A stretch of 64,000 nt of DNA from an uncultured Alistipes sp. (GCA_900544265.1 UQUQ01000006.1:33423-97422); one strand, 5' to 3'. Positions 34,846 through 46,211 are shown, counted from the stretch's first letter. Notes: generated from the letters alone by a model not told the origin. Program-made: numbers and translations.

Positions 34846-37140
34846 ATGGCTACTGAAAAATCGACACTTCCTGCTCCCGAGGAGCAAGTCAGCCCCGTGG
34901 CTGAAGATGTGCAGGCGGTTTCCGCCGTGACCCCCGAAACCGAAACCCCCGCAGCCGCGGCGCCGGCCGCAGCCGCTGCGGAGCAGACGGCCGCACCGGC
35001 AGCCGGACCCGCCCCGATTGTGGCGGGCGAAGAGCCCGCGGTGCAGGCGGCAGAACCTGCGGCGGCGGAGCCTGAAAAGCAGGCGGCAGAACCTGTGGAG
35101 GAGGCAGAAACCGAACCTGTGGCCGAAGCTGCTGCCGCTCCGGCGGAGACGACGCCGGCAACGGCCGATGCCGCCCCGGCAGCGGAGACGACGCCCGCTG
35201 CGGAACCCGCAGCCGCGCCGCGCGCCCGTCGGGCCCGCATTCAGGCCGAGGCCGTGGCGGTCGATGCCGACGAGGAGCCGGTGATGGAGTCGCAGGTCGA
35301 TTTTTCGGACGAGGAGGCCGAGCTGGCCGCCCGGAGCGCCGGGCTCGAACTGGGTGAAGAGACCGACGAGGAGGCTGCGGCCGGACTCAATGCGGCTCCG
35401 GCCGAGGACCGGTTTGCCGGCAAGAGCAAGGAGGAGCTCGTGGCGCTCTTTGCCCGGATGCTCGAGGAGCAGCCCGTGCAGTCGCTGCGCCGGGAGGTCG
35501 AGGCGCTGAAGATCGCCTTCTACCGCCTGCGCCGCGCCGAGGTTGAGGCTGCGCGCCGCCGCTTCATCGAGGAGGGGGGCAAGGAGGAGGAGTTCACGCC
35601 GGCGGTCGACGGGGCGGAGGTGCAGCTCAAGGAGCTCTTCCGCGAATACCGCCGTCGCCGCGACATCTTCATCGCCAATCTGGAGGCCGAGAAGGAGGCC
35701 AACTACAAGATCAAGCTCGGCATCATCGAGGAGCTCAAGGAGCTGGTCAATTCCGACGAGACGATCAACAATACCTTCACGAAGTTCCGCGAGCTGCAGC
35801 AGCGCTGGAAGGAGACCGGCATCGTGCCGCAGCAGTACGTCAAGGACCTGTGGGAGACCTACAACCTGCACGTGGAGAACTTCTACAACTTCATCAAGAT
35901 CAACAAGGAGCTGCGCGACCTGGACCTGAAGAAGAACTACGAGCAGAAGGTGGCCCTCTGCGAGCAGGCCGAGGCGCTGCTGCTCGAACCGTCGGTCGTC
36001 GACGCTTTCCACAAGCTGCAGAAGCTGCACGACGAGTGGCGCGAGACGGGTCCCGTGGCCAACGAGTTCAAGGAGCCGCTGTGGGAGCGCTTCAAGGCGG
36101 CGTCGAGCCGCATCAACAAGGCGCATCAGGAGCACTTCGAGGCGCTGAAGGCCGAGCAGGTGCGCAACCTCGAACTCAAGACGCGGCTCTGCGAGACGAC
36201 CGAGGAGCTGGCGGCCCAGCCGCTCACCACGCGCAAGGAGTGGAACCGGGCGAGCGACCGCCTGCTTGAGATACAGAAGACGTGGAAGACCATCGGCTTC
36301 GCACCCAAGAAGGACAACAACCGCATCTACGAACGCTTCCGCACGGCGTGCGACCGTTTCTTCGAGGCCAAGCGCCAGTTCTATGCCGGGCTGAAGGCCG
36401 AGATGGAGCACAACCTCCAGCTCAAGACCGAGATCTGCGAGGCCGCCGAGTCGCTCGCCGGCAGCGAGGAGTGGAAGAAGACGACCGACGAACTGATCGC
36501 CCTGCAGGCGCGCTGGAAACAGATCGGCGCCGTATCGCGCCGCCATTCGGATGCCGTGTGGAAGCGCTTCCGGGCGGCCTGCGACCGCTTCTTCGAGCGC
36601 AAGAGCGCCCATTTCGCCTCGGTCGACGGCGAGCAGGAGGAGAACCTGCGCCGCAAGCTGGCGCTGCTCGACGAGATGGCTGCGGCCGACGTCAAGGCCG
36701 GGGGCTATGAGGTGATCCGCGACTTCCAGCGCCGCTGGGGCGAGATCGGCTTCGTGCCCATCCGGCAGAAGGAGTCCGTGCAGAAGCGCTACAAGGCCGC
36801 CGTCGATGCGCTCTTCAATGCGCTGCGCGGCTCGGAGCGCGACCGTTCGATGAACCGCTTCCGCGAGAAGGTCTCGACGCTCAAGGCCTCGGGCGACCGT
36901 CGCCTGCGTTCGGAGCGCGAGCGCCTCTACAACAAGGTGCGGCAGCTCGAGCAGGAGATTGCCCTGCTGGAGAACAACATCGGCTTCTTCGCCAAGTCGA
37001 AGAACGCCGAGACGCTCGTGGCCGACGTGCGCGCCAAGATCGACCGGGCCCGCGAGGAGATGGCCGCGACGATCGAGAAGGTGAAGCTCATCGACCGGCA
37101 GGCCGCCGAGGAGACCCCGGCTGAAAACAACGACAAATAA
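34846..37140 (+). CDS. DUF349-repeat protein
   Basis: A 764-residue, largely helical protein. Residues 1-190 are Ala/Pro/Glu-rich low complexity and probably disordered. From about residue 210 come at least five DUF349 repeats, each with a W-x2-(T/I)G-type turn (RWKETGIVP, EWRETGPVA, TWKTIGFAP, RWKQIGAVS, RWGEIGFVP) and a following ERF or KRF helix. A coiled coil ends the protein. DUF349 proteins are widespread in Bacteroidota and resemble NOT1/CCR4-type helical repeat scaffolds, with no established biochemical role. Next genes are pyrG after 26 bases and yidC. Confidence 0.9.
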   Translation: MATEKSTLPAPEEQVSPVAEDVQAVSAVTPETETPAAAAPAAAAAEQTAAPAAGPAPIVAGEEPAVQAAEPAAAEPEKQAAEPVEEAETEPVAEAAAAPAETTPATADAAPAAETTPAAEPAAAPRARRARIQAEAVAVDADEEPVMESQVDFSDEEAELAARSAGLELGEETDEEAAAGLNAAPAEDRFAGKSKEELVALFARMLEEQPVQSLRREVEALKIAFYRLRRAEVEAARRRFIEEGGKEEEFTPAVDGAEVQLKELFREYRRRRDIFIANLEAEKEANYKIKLGIIEELKELVNSDETINNTFTKFRELQQRWKETGIVPQQYVKDLWETYNLHVENFYNFIKINKELRDLDLKKNYEQKVALCEQAEALLLEPSVVDAFHKLQKLHDEWRETGPVANEFKEPLWERFKAASSRINKAHQEHFEALKAEQVRNLELKTRLCETTEELAAQPLTTRKEWNRASDRLLEIQKTWKTIGFAPKKDNNRIYERFRTACDRFFEAKRQFYAGLKAEMEHNLQLKTEICEAAESLAGSEEWKKTTDELIALQARWKQIGAVSRRHSDAVWKRFRAACDRFFERKSAHFASVDGEQEENLRRKLALLDEMAAADVKAGGYEVIRDFQRRWGEIGFVPIRQKESVQKRYKAAVDALFNALRGSERDRSMNRFREKVSTLKASGDRRLRSERERLYNKVRQLEQEIALLENNIGFFAKSKNAETLVADVRAKIDRAREEMAATIEKVKLIDRQAAEETPAENNDK

Positions 37141-37166
37141 TCCAACGATAGAGAATAACGACAGAC

Positions 37167-38810
<1,644 letters not shown>

Positions 38811-38842
38811 TCACGCATACAGAGAGTATCAGAAAACCGTAA

Positions 38843-40786
38843 ATGGATAAAAAATCGATTATCGGCATTGCCGTCGTGGCGCTCCTCTTTTTCGGGTTCG
38901 CCTATTTCAATACACAGGAACAGAAGAAATATCAGGAAGAGATGGCCGCCTGGCAGGCCTACCAGGATTCGGTGGCGCTGGCTACGCGACCCGTTGTCCC
39001 CGCCGCGGACTCCGTGGCGCTGACCGCGGGCGGTCAGGATCCGGAACAAGCGGCCGAAGCGGCGCGTGAACGCCGCGTCGCCGCGCTGGGCGAGTACCTC
39101 GCCGCGGCGCGCGATGGCGAGGAGCGGGAGTTTGTCGTCGAAAACGACGTGATGGCGGTGACCTTCTCGACGCGCGGCGGCCAGATCCGCGACGTGCTCC
39201 TGAAGGACTACACGAAGTATGCGCCGCGCGGCGAGCGCAATATCCCCGTCTCGCTGATGGACCCCGCCACGGCGCGCTTCGACCTCTCGTTCTTTGTCAA
39301 GAACGGGCTGAACAACGTCAAGGTCAATACGATGGAGTATGTCTTCACCCCTTCGGCGGTGGAGACGACGGCCGACGGGGCCCGGGCGGTGCGGATGCGT
39401 CTCCCGATTTCGGAGACGGCGGCGCTCGAGTACGAATACCTGATCTACGATACGAAGACCCCGGCGCGCGACTACCTGGTCGACTTCGACGTGCGGCTGG
39501 TGAACATGGCCGCTGAGATGGCCAACCAGACCTCGATTGGCATCGACTGGTCGAACAGCTCCTACCAGAACGAGCGCGGCTTCAAGAACGAGAACATGTA
39601 CACCACGGTGGCCTACCGCTTCCCGGGCGAGTCCTCGATCGAGGAGCTGAGCATGAGCGACGAGGAGCGCTCGAAGGAGATCACCACCTCGGTCAACTGG
39701 GTGGCCTTCAAGCAGCACTACTTTTCGTCGGTCTTCATCGCGCCGCAGAACCTCTCCTATGCCGACGTGGGCTTCACGACGGCGCAGCCCGGTTCGGGTT
39801 ACATCAAGGATTTCTCGGCCCGCATGACCGTGCCCTACACGGCGCAGACCACCGGGTATGACTTTGCCTTCTACTTCGGCCCGAACGAGTATTCGATTCT
39901 CAAGAAGGTGGGCGATACGGATGCCGGGGACGGCGACCTCTACCTCGAGCGGCTCATCCCGCTGGGGTGGGGCATCTTCGGCTGGATCAACCGCTGGTGC
40001 GTGATTCCGGTCTTCGATTTCCTGCGCAACTACATCCCGAGCTTCGGCATCATCATCCTGATCCTGGCGGTGCTGGTTCGTCTGGTGATCTCGCCACTGA
40101 CCTACAAGAGCTATGTCTCGATGGCCAAGATGCGCCTGATCAAGCCGCAGGTCGACGAGCTGGCCAAGAAGTACCCCAAGCAGGAGGATGCCATGAAGCG
40201 GCAGCAGGCCACCATGGAACTCTACAAGAAGGCGGGCATCAACCCCATGGGCGGCTGCATCCCGATGCTGATCCAGATGCCGATCCTGATCGCCATGTTC
40301 CGCTTCTTCCCGGCGTCGATCGAGCTGCGCGGGCAGTCGTTCCTCTGGGCCGGCGACCTCTCGTCGTATGACAGCGTGCTGAACCTGCCCTTCTCGATCC
40401 CCTTCTACGGGGACCACGTCTCACTGTTCGCCCTGCTGATGGCCCTCTCGACCTTCGGCTACTCCTACTACAGCTACCAGCAGACGGCCTCGTCGCAGCC
40501 CCAGATGGCGGGCATGAAGTTCATGATGCTCTATCTCATGCCGCTCATGCTGCTGTTCTGGTTCAACGACTATTCGAGCGGTCTGTGCTACTACTACCTG
40601 CTCTCGAACCTGCTGACCATCGGCCAAACGCTCATCATCCGCCGCATGGTCGACGACACGAAGATCCAGGCGATCATGCAGGCCAATGCGGCCCGCAAGT
40701 CGAACGGCAAGAAGTCGAAGTTCCAGCAGCGCTACGAGGAGCTGCTGCGCCAGCAGGAGGCTCAGCAGCGCGCCAAGCGCAAATAA
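38843..40786 (+). CDS. yidC: Membrane protein insertase YidC
   Basis: A 647-residue insertase with the Gram-negative layout: N-terminal membrane anchor (residues 5-20), a long beta-rich periplasmic domain to about residue 370, then the five-helix core with the 60KD_IMP motifs (SMAKMRLIKPQVDEL, GGCIPMLIQMPI, YSGLCYYYLLSN-like) and a basic C-terminus (KKSKFQQRYEELLRQQ). It folds and inserts inner-membrane proteins with or without Sec. A terminator follows 26 bases after the stop. Confidence 0.97.
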   Translation: MDKKSIIGIAVVALLFFGFAYFNTQEQKKYQEEMAAWQAYQDSVALATRPVVPAADSVALTAGGQDPEQAAEAARERRVAALGEYLAAARDGEEREFVVENDVMAVTFSTRGGQIRDVLLKDYTKYAPRGERNIPVSLMDPATARFDLSFFVKNGLNNVKVNTMEYVFTPSAVETTADGARAVRMRLPISETAALEYEYLIYDTKTPARDYLVDFDVRLVNMAAEMANQTSIGIDWSNSSYQNERGFKNENMYTTVAYRFPGESSIEELSMSDEERSKEITTSVNWVAFKQHYFSSVFIAPQNLSYADVGFTTAQPGSGYIKDFSARMTVPYTAQTTGYDFAFYFGPNEYSILKKVGDTDAGDGDLYLERLIPLGWGIFGWINRWCVIPVFDFLRNYIPSFGIIILILAVLVRLVISPLTYKSYVSMAKMRLIKPQVDELAKKYPKQEDAMKRQQATMELYKKAGINPMGGCIPMLIQMPILIAMFRFFPASIELRGQSFLWAGDLSSYDSVLNLPFSIPFYGDHVSLFALLMALSTFGYSYYSYQQTASSQPQMAGMKFMMLYLMPLMLLFWFNDYSSGLCYYYLLSNLLTIGQTLIIRRMVDDTKIQAIMQANAARKSNGKKSKFQQRYEELLRQQEAQQRAKRK

Positions 40787-40812
40787 CGGCTCCGGTGTGA
40801 GCCGACCGGTGA

Positions 40813-40844
40813 GCCGGGGATGCACAGGCGTCCCCGGCTTTTTT
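40813..40844 (+). terminator. Terminator after yidC
   Basis: GCCGGGGA / TCCCCGGC stem, ten-base loop, six T residues. Confidence 0.93.
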
Positions 40845-40925
40845 GTGCGGCGGATTCCCGGCTTTGTGCGGCGGATTCCCGGCTTTGTGCAGCGGATTCC
40901 CGGCTTTGTGCGGCGGATTCCCGGC
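40845..40925. repeat. Four tandem 21-base units
   Basis: GTGCGGCGGATTCCCGGCTT plus T occurs at 40845 and 40866 identically, at 40887 with one change, and at 40908 truncated. The array begins with the last base of the yidC terminator T-run. Confidence 0.95.
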
Positions 40926-40958
40926 CTCTCCCGGTGGGTTTTCTCTCGATGGGGCTTT

Positions 40959-41037
40959 ATGCTGTCGGATTCTCCCGGCGGGTCTCTATGCTGTCGGATG
41001 CTTCCGGCGGGTTCCTTTGTTGTCGGATTCCTCCGGC
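40959..41037. repeat. Three tandem ~29-base units
   Basis: Units start ATGCTGTCGGATTCTCCCGG (40959), ATGCTGTCGGATGCTTCCGG (40988) and TGTTGTCGGATTCCTCCGG (41018). They share the GGATTC-CCGG core with the neighbouring 21-base array. Confidence 0.85.
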
Positions 41038-41071
41038 TTTTTGCGAATGGTCCGGTAGATCCGGTTTGTGT

Positions 41072-41112
41072 CAAAAACAGCGGGAAGCATCCTGAAAAAG
41101 GATGCTTCCCGT
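41072..41112 (-). terminator. Terminator of the exonuclease-rlmI-esterase transcript
   Basis: CGGGAAGCATCC / GGATGCTTCCCG perfect stem; on the minus strand it is followed by CTGTTTTTGA. It lies about 170 bases beyond the esterase stop. Confidence 0.8.
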
Positions 41113-41283
41113 TCGGTTGTCGGAGTGAGCTGGGTGGCTGGCCGGATGGATGGTGGTACGGAGGATTCTTTCGCTTGTCCGGCGCGTCGGAAGTTCCGGC
41201 CGCACCGGCCCGGCTCGCCCTTTGCGGCTCACCTTTCACGGTTCGCCCTTCACGGCTGCCCCCTACTTTTTACCTTTTACCTT

Positions 41284-42141
41284 TCACCTTTCACCTTCGG
41301 CAAATCCCTGCGAGATGAAGGTGAGGATCGGCTCGAGACCCGTGCGCCAGTAGTGCCACGTGTGGCCGCCGTCGCGCATGCGGTATTGCAGCGGGACGTT
41401 GCGCTCGCGCATGAGGGCGTAGAAGCGGATGTTGCACGAGTAGAGGAAGTCGTCGTCGCCGCAGTCCACCCACCAGCGCACGTTGCGCACGGCGGCAAGC
41501 TGTTCGTCGGAGAGCTCGCGCAGCAGCTTGACGGGCGAGTTGTCCACGACCGAGCGCACGAAGACATCCTCGTAGTTGCTTCCGTCGGGAAAGGCGTCCA
41601 GCAGACCGCTCAACGGGCAGGCCGAGCCGAAGAGCTCGGGGTGCTTGATGGCGTAGGCCGCCGATCCGCCGCCGCCCATCGAGAGTCCGGCGATGGCGCG
41701 GTGTGTGCGGTCACCGCGGATGCGGTAGTGCTGCTCGACGGCGGGCAGGAACTCCTCGAAGAAGAAGCGCTCGTAGCTCCAGCCCGGCACGTCGAAGTAA
41801 CCCATGTGGGGCCCGGCGTAGTTCTCGCCCTCGCCCGCGGCGTCGGGCATGACGATAATCATCCGGCTGGCCATGCCCTGGGCGATGGCGTCGTCGGCGA
41901 TGCGCTGGACGTCGCCCAGGCGGGTCCAGTCGGTATGGCAGCCGTAGGCGCCGTGCAGCAGGTAGAGCACGGGGTATTGCTCCGTCGAGGCGTCGTAGCC
42001 CGCCGGGAGGTAGACCGTACACGTCTTCTCCGTGCCGAGGATCGTGCTCGGGACGGTGAAGGTTTCGATGCGGCTCTGACCCTGTGCGGCAAGGGTCGTG
42101 CAGAGCAGCGTCAGCAGCGGTAAGAGCAGGGTTCTTTTCAT
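41284..42141 (-). CDS. Secreted alpha/beta-hydrolase esterase (CE1/esterase D type)
   Basis: A 285-residue protein with an N-terminal signal peptide (MKRTLLLPLLTLLCTTLAAQ), so exported. The hydrolase fold shows the nucleophile elbow GLSMGGGGS, an oxyanion region LLHGAYGCHTDW, and the C-terminal catalytic His in DGGHTWHYW; the acid is probably in WVDCGDDDF. Such proteins de-esterify acetylated or feruloylated glycans or simple esters; no carbohydrate-binding module is present. The gene follows rlmI by 44 bases. Confidence 0.88.
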   Translation of the reverse strand: MKRTLLLPLLTLLCTTLAAQGQSRIETFTVPSTILGTEKTCTVYLPAGYDASTEQYPVLYLLHGAYGCHTDWTRLGDVQRIADDAIAQGMASRMIIVMPDAAGEGENYAGPHMGYFDVPGWSYERFFFEEFLPAVEQHYRIRGDRTHRAIAGLSMGGGGSAAYAIKHPELFGSACPLSGLLDAFPDGSNYEDVFVRSVVDNSPVKLLRELSDEQLAAVRNVRWWVDCGDDDFLYSCNIRFYALMRERNVPLQYRMRDGGHTWHYWRTGLEPILTFISQGFAEGER

Positions 42142-42185
42142 CTTATTTGTGTGTTTGGGATTTGTCTGTTCGGGGTATGCGGCGG

Positions 42186-43394
42186 CTACTCGACGTAGAG
42201 CACCAGCCCCTTGAGGTACTCGCCCTCGGGGTGGTATATGTTGATCGGGTGGTCGGCGGGCTGCGTCAGCTGGTGCAGGATGCGGACCTTGCGTCCGGCG
42301 ATCGCCGCGGCCGAGAAGACCGTCGTGCGGAAGAGCTCCTTCGACACGGCCTGCGAGCAGGAGAAGGTGAAGAGGATGCCGCCCGGCCGGATCTGCGACA
42401 GCGCCCGGGCGTTGAGCCGCTTGTAGCCCTGCATGGCGTTGCCGAGCACCTTGTGGTGCTTGGCGAAGGCCGGCGGGTCGAGAATGATCAGGTCGTAGCG
42501 GTCGCCGATGTCGCGCAGGTACTCCACGGCGTCGGCCGCCACCTCGGTGTGCGGGGCCCCGTCGCCGAAGTTCAGGCGCATGTTCTCGGTGGCGAGGGCC
42601 ACGGCCCGCTCCGAGGAGTCCACCGAGCAGACCTCCTTCGCACCGCCCGCCAGGGCGTAGACCGAGAAGCCGCCCGTGTAGCAGAAGGTGTTGAGCACGG
42701 TGCGCCCCTGTGCGTAGCGCTTCACCAGCTCGCGGTTCTCGCGCTGGTCGAGGAAGAAGCCGGTCTTCTGTCCCTGCTCCCAGTTGACGAGGAACTGCTC
42801 GCCGTGCTCGAGCACGACCTGCGGCGTCTGCGCCCGTCCCCAGAGGTAGCCGTCCACGGCCCCCGTGTCGGCCTTGTAGGGGAGCGTCTGCGACGACTTG
42901 TCGTAGATGGCCGTGATGTGCTCGCCGTAGACCGCGCGGATGGCCGCGGCGATCTCCATGCGGGCGCGGTACATGCCCACCGAGTGGCACTGGACGACGG
43001 CCGTCGTGCCGTAGATGTCCACGACAAGGCCCGGCAGCGAGTCACCCTCGCCGTGCACGAGGCGGTAGCATGTCGTCGAGGCGTTCTGCGTGAGCCCCAG
43101 CGTGCGGCGCACGTCGTGCGCCACGGCGATGCGCCGCTCCCACCAGGCGCTGTCGATCGCCTCGCGCTCGAAGGAGAGCACGCGCACGGCGATCGAGCCG
43201 ATCTGGTAGTGGCCCCGGGCGATGAACTCCCCCGCGTGGGTGTAGACATCGACGAGGGCCCCTTCGGCGATCTCGGACTCCTCCTCGGCCTTGATGTAGT
43301 CGATGGCCCCGGAGAAGATCCACGGGTGGCGGCGCAGGAGCGACTCCTCCTTGCCGCGTCGCAGGTAAATACGCGGTATCATGGTTTCTGTCAT
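42186..43394 (-). CDS. RlmI-like 23S rRNA cytosine-5 methyltransferase
   Basis: A 402-residue class I methyltransferase with an N-terminal PUA domain (YLRRGKEESLLRRHPWIFSGA) and a Rossmann domain: FLDQRENREL, LNTFCYTGGFSVYAL, DLIILDPPAFAKH and FTFSCSQ, as in RlmI (m5C1962 of 23S rRNA). The catalytic Cys is in FTFSCS. The start codon at 43394 overlaps the stop of the exonuclease gene as ATGA, so translation is coupled. (PUA segment is residues about 10-30.). Confidence 0.93.
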   Translation of the reverse strand: MTETMIPRIYLRRGKEESLLRRHPWIFSGAIDYIKAEEESEIAEGALVDVYTHAGEFIARGHYQIGSIAVRVLSFEREAIDSAWWERRIAVAHDVRRTLGLTQNASTTCYRLVHGEGDSLPGLVVDIYGTTAVVQCHSVGMYRARMEIAAAIRAVYGEHITAIYDKSSQTLPYKADTGAVDGYLWGRAQTPQVVLEHGEQFLVNWEQGQKTGFFLDQRENRELVKRYAQGRTVLNTFCYTGGFSVYALAGGAKEVCSVDSSERAVALATENMRLNFGDGAPHTEVAADAVEYLRDIGDRYDLIILDPPAFAKHHKVLGNAMQGYKRLNARALSQIRPGGILFTFSCSQAVSKELFRTTVFSAAAIAGRKVRILHQLTQPADHPINIYHPEGEYLKGLVLYVE

Positions 43395-43990
43395 TTGATT
43401 TTCGGCGTGTGTTGCAGCTGCTCGTAGATCTGCGTGCAGACCCAGGCGTCGGTGGCGGCGTAGAGCTGCTGCTTGGGCGTGAGGGTCGCGGCCTCCCAGT
43501 TGCTCAGCCGCTGGGCCTTCGAGACGCGCATGCCCAGGACGATGGCCGAGAGCTTGCGCAGGCTCTTCTCGCCGATGCCCCATTCGGGGGCGATCGCCTG
43601 CAGGTCGACGAACCCGCCGTCGCGGAAGCGCCGCAGCTGTCGGAGCGAGCGCAGGTCGCCGGCCACGTCGGCCCCGACCTTCACCACCTCGCGCGATTCG
43701 AGCAGCCGCAGCAGGGGCCGCGCAAGCGGAATCCGGTTGAGCCGGAAGAGGTAGCAGCGCTCCGCCGAGGAGAGTTGCAGCAGCGACACGCGGTAGGTGA
43801 CGCCCGGCTGGAACGAGGGGCGCGTCTCGGTGTCGAAGCCGACAAGGGGCTGCTGCATGAGGTACTGGCAGGCGGCCTCGATCTCGTCCTCGTGCTCGAC
43901 GATGCGGATCTCGCCGTGAAATTCGATGGCGGGGAGCAACGCGGTCTGTTCGTTGCTTATCTTGTCTGTGAAGCGGTTTTCGGTACTCAT
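43391..43990 (-). CDS. RNase D-like 3'-5' exonuclease
   Basis: A 199-residue single-domain DEDDy exonuclease. Exo I reads VGFDTETRP, Exo II has a conserved Asp in VGADVAGDLRSL, and Exo III is YAATDAWVC with the Tyr of the DEDDy type. The HRDC domains of RNase D are lacking. Likely roles are RNA or DNA end trimming. The ATG at 43990 is chosen over 44020. It overlaps the rlmI-like gene by four bases. Confidence 0.9.
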   Translation of the reverse strand: MSTENRFTDKISNEQTALLPAIEFHGEIRIVEHEDEIEAACQYLMQQPLVGFDTETRPSFQPGVTYRVSLLQLSSAERCYLFRLNRIPLARPLLRLLESREVVKVGADVAGDLRSLRQLRRFRDGGFVDLQAIAPEWGIGEKSLRKLSAIVLGMRVSKAQRLSNWEAATLTPKQQLYAATDAWVCTQIYEQLQHTPKIK

Positions 43991-44012
43991 CCGGATGAAG
44001 ATTCCCGCAAAA

Positions 44013-46199
44013 TTACGCAATTATTTCCAATTTCCCATTGCTGCCCGTGGTGATTTTGCCCGCGGCGAGCAACTCGCGTACTGAGGCGGCGATCCGCTCG
44101 GGCGAGGCGGCCAGTTCGTCGGCCAGCGTGCGGGGATCGGCCGCTCCGCGCGAAAGGCGTTCGAGCAGGCGCGTGCGCAGCTCTTCATCCGGTGCGGCGT
44201 GTTCTGCCCGTGCGGCCGCTGCCGTTGTCGCGGACCCGGTCGGGGCAGCTGCTGCCGTCGCGGGTTCCGATGGTTGTGCTGCCGGGCCGGCGCCACCGGG
44301 CGAGGCTTTTTCTGCTGCCGGGCCGGTGCCTCCGGGCGAGGCTTTTTCTGCTGCCGGGCCGGTGCCTCCGGGCGAGGCTTTTTCTGCTGCCGGGCCGGTG
44401 CCTCCGGGCGAGGCTTTTTCTGCTGCCGGGGCGGTGCCTCCGGGCGGGGCTTGTTTGGCTGCGGCCGACAGTTTGGCGGCGCGGCGGCGGGCCAGGCAGA
44501 TGTCGCAGACGCCGCACGGCCCGGCCGGCTCGGTGCCGAAGTAGCGTTCGAGCACCGTGCTGCGGCACTCCTCTTCGTTCGAGGCGTAGGCGAGCATCTG
44601 CTCGAAGCGCTCGCGCAGGAGCTGCTGCCGCAGCCGGTAGGTCTCGGGGGCGATGTAGAGGTCGGCGCGCGGCAGCCGCTCCTCGTTCATGAAGAGCAGC
44701 GGCGAGCGGTTCGACGGGATGTAGCGGATCACGCGCAGCATCCACAGCCGCTTGAGCAGCTCGCGGACCCGCTCGACGGTGTAGCCGCTCCAGGTCGCCA
44801 GCTCGCCCTCGTCGATGGGGCGGAACTCGGTGAAGACGCCGTTGTAGAGGCGCAGCAGCGTGCGGATGAAGTGGTCGAGCTCGTCGCGCTGCACGCGCAG
44901 GCGGTAGAGGTCGTCGCGGCTCACGCAGAATATCACCCGCGCGGGGTTCTCCTGTGCGTCGGTCAGCGTCATGTAACCGTTCTGCTGGAGGAGCTTCAGG
45001 GCGCTGGAGACCGTCCCGGCGTAGAGGTGCTCGCGGGCGCAGAAGTCGTGGATGTTGAACTGGAAGGTGGCGCCGTCGCCCTCGCCGATGCCGATGCGCA
45101 GGTAGTTGCAGACCTTCTCGTAGATCTCCTTCACGCGCTCGAGCGGCGGAAACTCCTGCTCGAAGCGGCGGATCGTGCGCTCGCCGTCGTCGGCCGCGAC
45201 GAGCAGCAGGGCGTAGGCGCGTGCACCGTCGCGCCCGGCGCGTCCGGCCTCCTGGTAGTAGCTTTCGAGCGAATCGCACATCGAGTAGTGGACGACGAAG
45301 CGCACGTCGGGCTTGTCGATGCCCATGCCGAAGGCGTTGGTCGCGACCATCACCCGCACGCGGCCCGCGATCCACTCCTCCTGTCGCTGCGACCGCTCGG
45401 CATGGCCCAGCCCGCCGTGGTAGGCCGCGGCCGTGATGCCCTCCTGCCGCAGCAGATCGGCGATCTGCTCCGTCGCCTCGCGCGTGCGCACGTAGACGAT
45501 GCCCGAGCCCGGGACGTTGTGCACGAGGCGCAGCAGCTGGCCGTTCTTGTCGTCCGTATGGCGGACGCTGTACGAGAGGTTGGGCCGCGCGAAGCTGCTG
45601 CGCAGGATGTGCGCTTCGGGGAATTTCAGGTGGTGCATGATGTCCTCGGCGACCCGCGCGGTGGCCGAGGCCGTGAGGGCCAGCACCGCGACGCCGGGCA
45701 GGCGCTCGCGCAGCTCGGCGATGCGCAGGTACGAGGGGCGGAAGTCGTAGCCCCACTGCGAGATGCAGTGGGCCTCGTCGACGGCGATGAGCGAGACGTT
45801 CATGCGCACGATGCGCAGACGGAAGGCCTCCGAGGTGAGCCGCTCGGGGGCGACGTAGAGGAACTTCACGTCGCCGTAGACGCAGTTGTCCAGCGCGATG
45901 TCGATCTGCCGCGGCGAGAGCCCCGAGTGGATGGCCACGGCCGGGATGCCCCGTGCGCGCAGGCGGTCCACCTGGTCCTTCATCAGGGCGATGAGCGGCG
46001 TAATGACGACGGCCAGTCCGTCGCGGGCCATCGTTGGCACCTGGTAGGTGAGCGACTTGCCGCCGCCGGTGGGCATCAGCGCCAGCGTGTCGCGCCCCTG
46101 CATGACGGAGAGAATGATCTCCCGCTGCACGGGGCGGAACTCCCGGAAGCCCCACCAGCGGGTGAGGGCGGCGTATATCTTCTCCTCGGCGGATTCCAT
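44013..46199 (-). CDS. recQ: RecQ-family ATP-dependent DNA helicase
   Basis: A 728-residue 3'-5' DNA helicase. Walker A is PTGGGKSLTYQVP near residue 40; the DEAH box (VDEAHCISQWGYDFRP), the motif VI QEAGRAGRDG and the zinc region (CRST...CGVCDIC) are clear. Instead of an HRDC domain the C-terminus has a linker of 12-residue repeats (ASPGGTGPAAEK, bases 44278-44457) and a short winged-helix-like segment ending GKLEIIA. The start at 46199 is directly preceded by a -7 box, implying a near leaderless mRNA. The long upstream open frame is repeat-driven and rejected. Confidence 0.94.
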   Translation of the reverse strand: MESAEEKIYAALTRWWGFREFRPVQREIILSVMQGRDTLALMPTGGGKSLTYQVPTMARDGLAVVITPLIALMKDQVDRLRARGIPAVAIHSGLSPRQIDIALDNCVYGDVKFLYVAPERLTSEAFRLRIVRMNVSLIAVDEAHCISQWGYDFRPSYLRIAELRERLPGVAVLALTASATARVAEDIMHHLKFPEAHILRSSFARPNLSYSVRHTDDKNGQLLRLVHNVPGSGIVYVRTREATEQIADLLRQEGITAAAYHGGLGHAERSQRQEEWIAGRVRVMVATNAFGMGIDKPDVRFVVHYSMCDSLESYYQEAGRAGRDGARAYALLLVAADDGERTIRRFEQEFPPLERVKEIYEKVCNYLRIGIGEGDGATFQFNIHDFCAREHLYAGTVSSALKLLQQNGYMTLTDAQENPARVIFCVSRDDLYRLRVQRDELDHFIRTLLRLYNGVFTEFRPIDEGELATWSGYTVERVRELLKRLWMLRVIRYIPSNRSPLLFMNEERLPRADLYIAPETYRLRQQLLRERFEQMLAYASNEEECRSTVLERYFGTEPAGPCGVCDICLARRRAAKLSAAAKQAPPGGTAPAAEKASPGGTGPAAEKASPGGTGPAAEKASPGGTGPAAEKASPGGAGPAAQPSEPATAAAAPTGSATTAAAARAEHAAPDEELRTRLLERLSRGAADPRTLADELAASPERIAASVRELLAAGKITTGSNGKLEIIA
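44278..44457 (-). repeat. recQ: Five 36-base coding repeats in recQ
   Basis: Units begin at 44278, 44314, 44350, 44386 and 44422; the three central ones are identical or nearly so, and the outer ones have diverged. They encode AAEKASPGGTGP in the linker between the zinc-binding and C-terminal domains. Copy number probably varies between strains. Confidence 0.93.
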
Positions 46200-46202
46200 A
46201 AT

Positions 46203-46211
46203 GCAAAGGTA
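46203..46211 (-). promoter_or_regulatory. -7 box TACCTTTGC of recQ
   Basis: Full -7 match ending four bases before the ATG at 46199. With the usual spacing the first transcribed base falls on or next to the A of the start codon. Confidence 0.6.
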
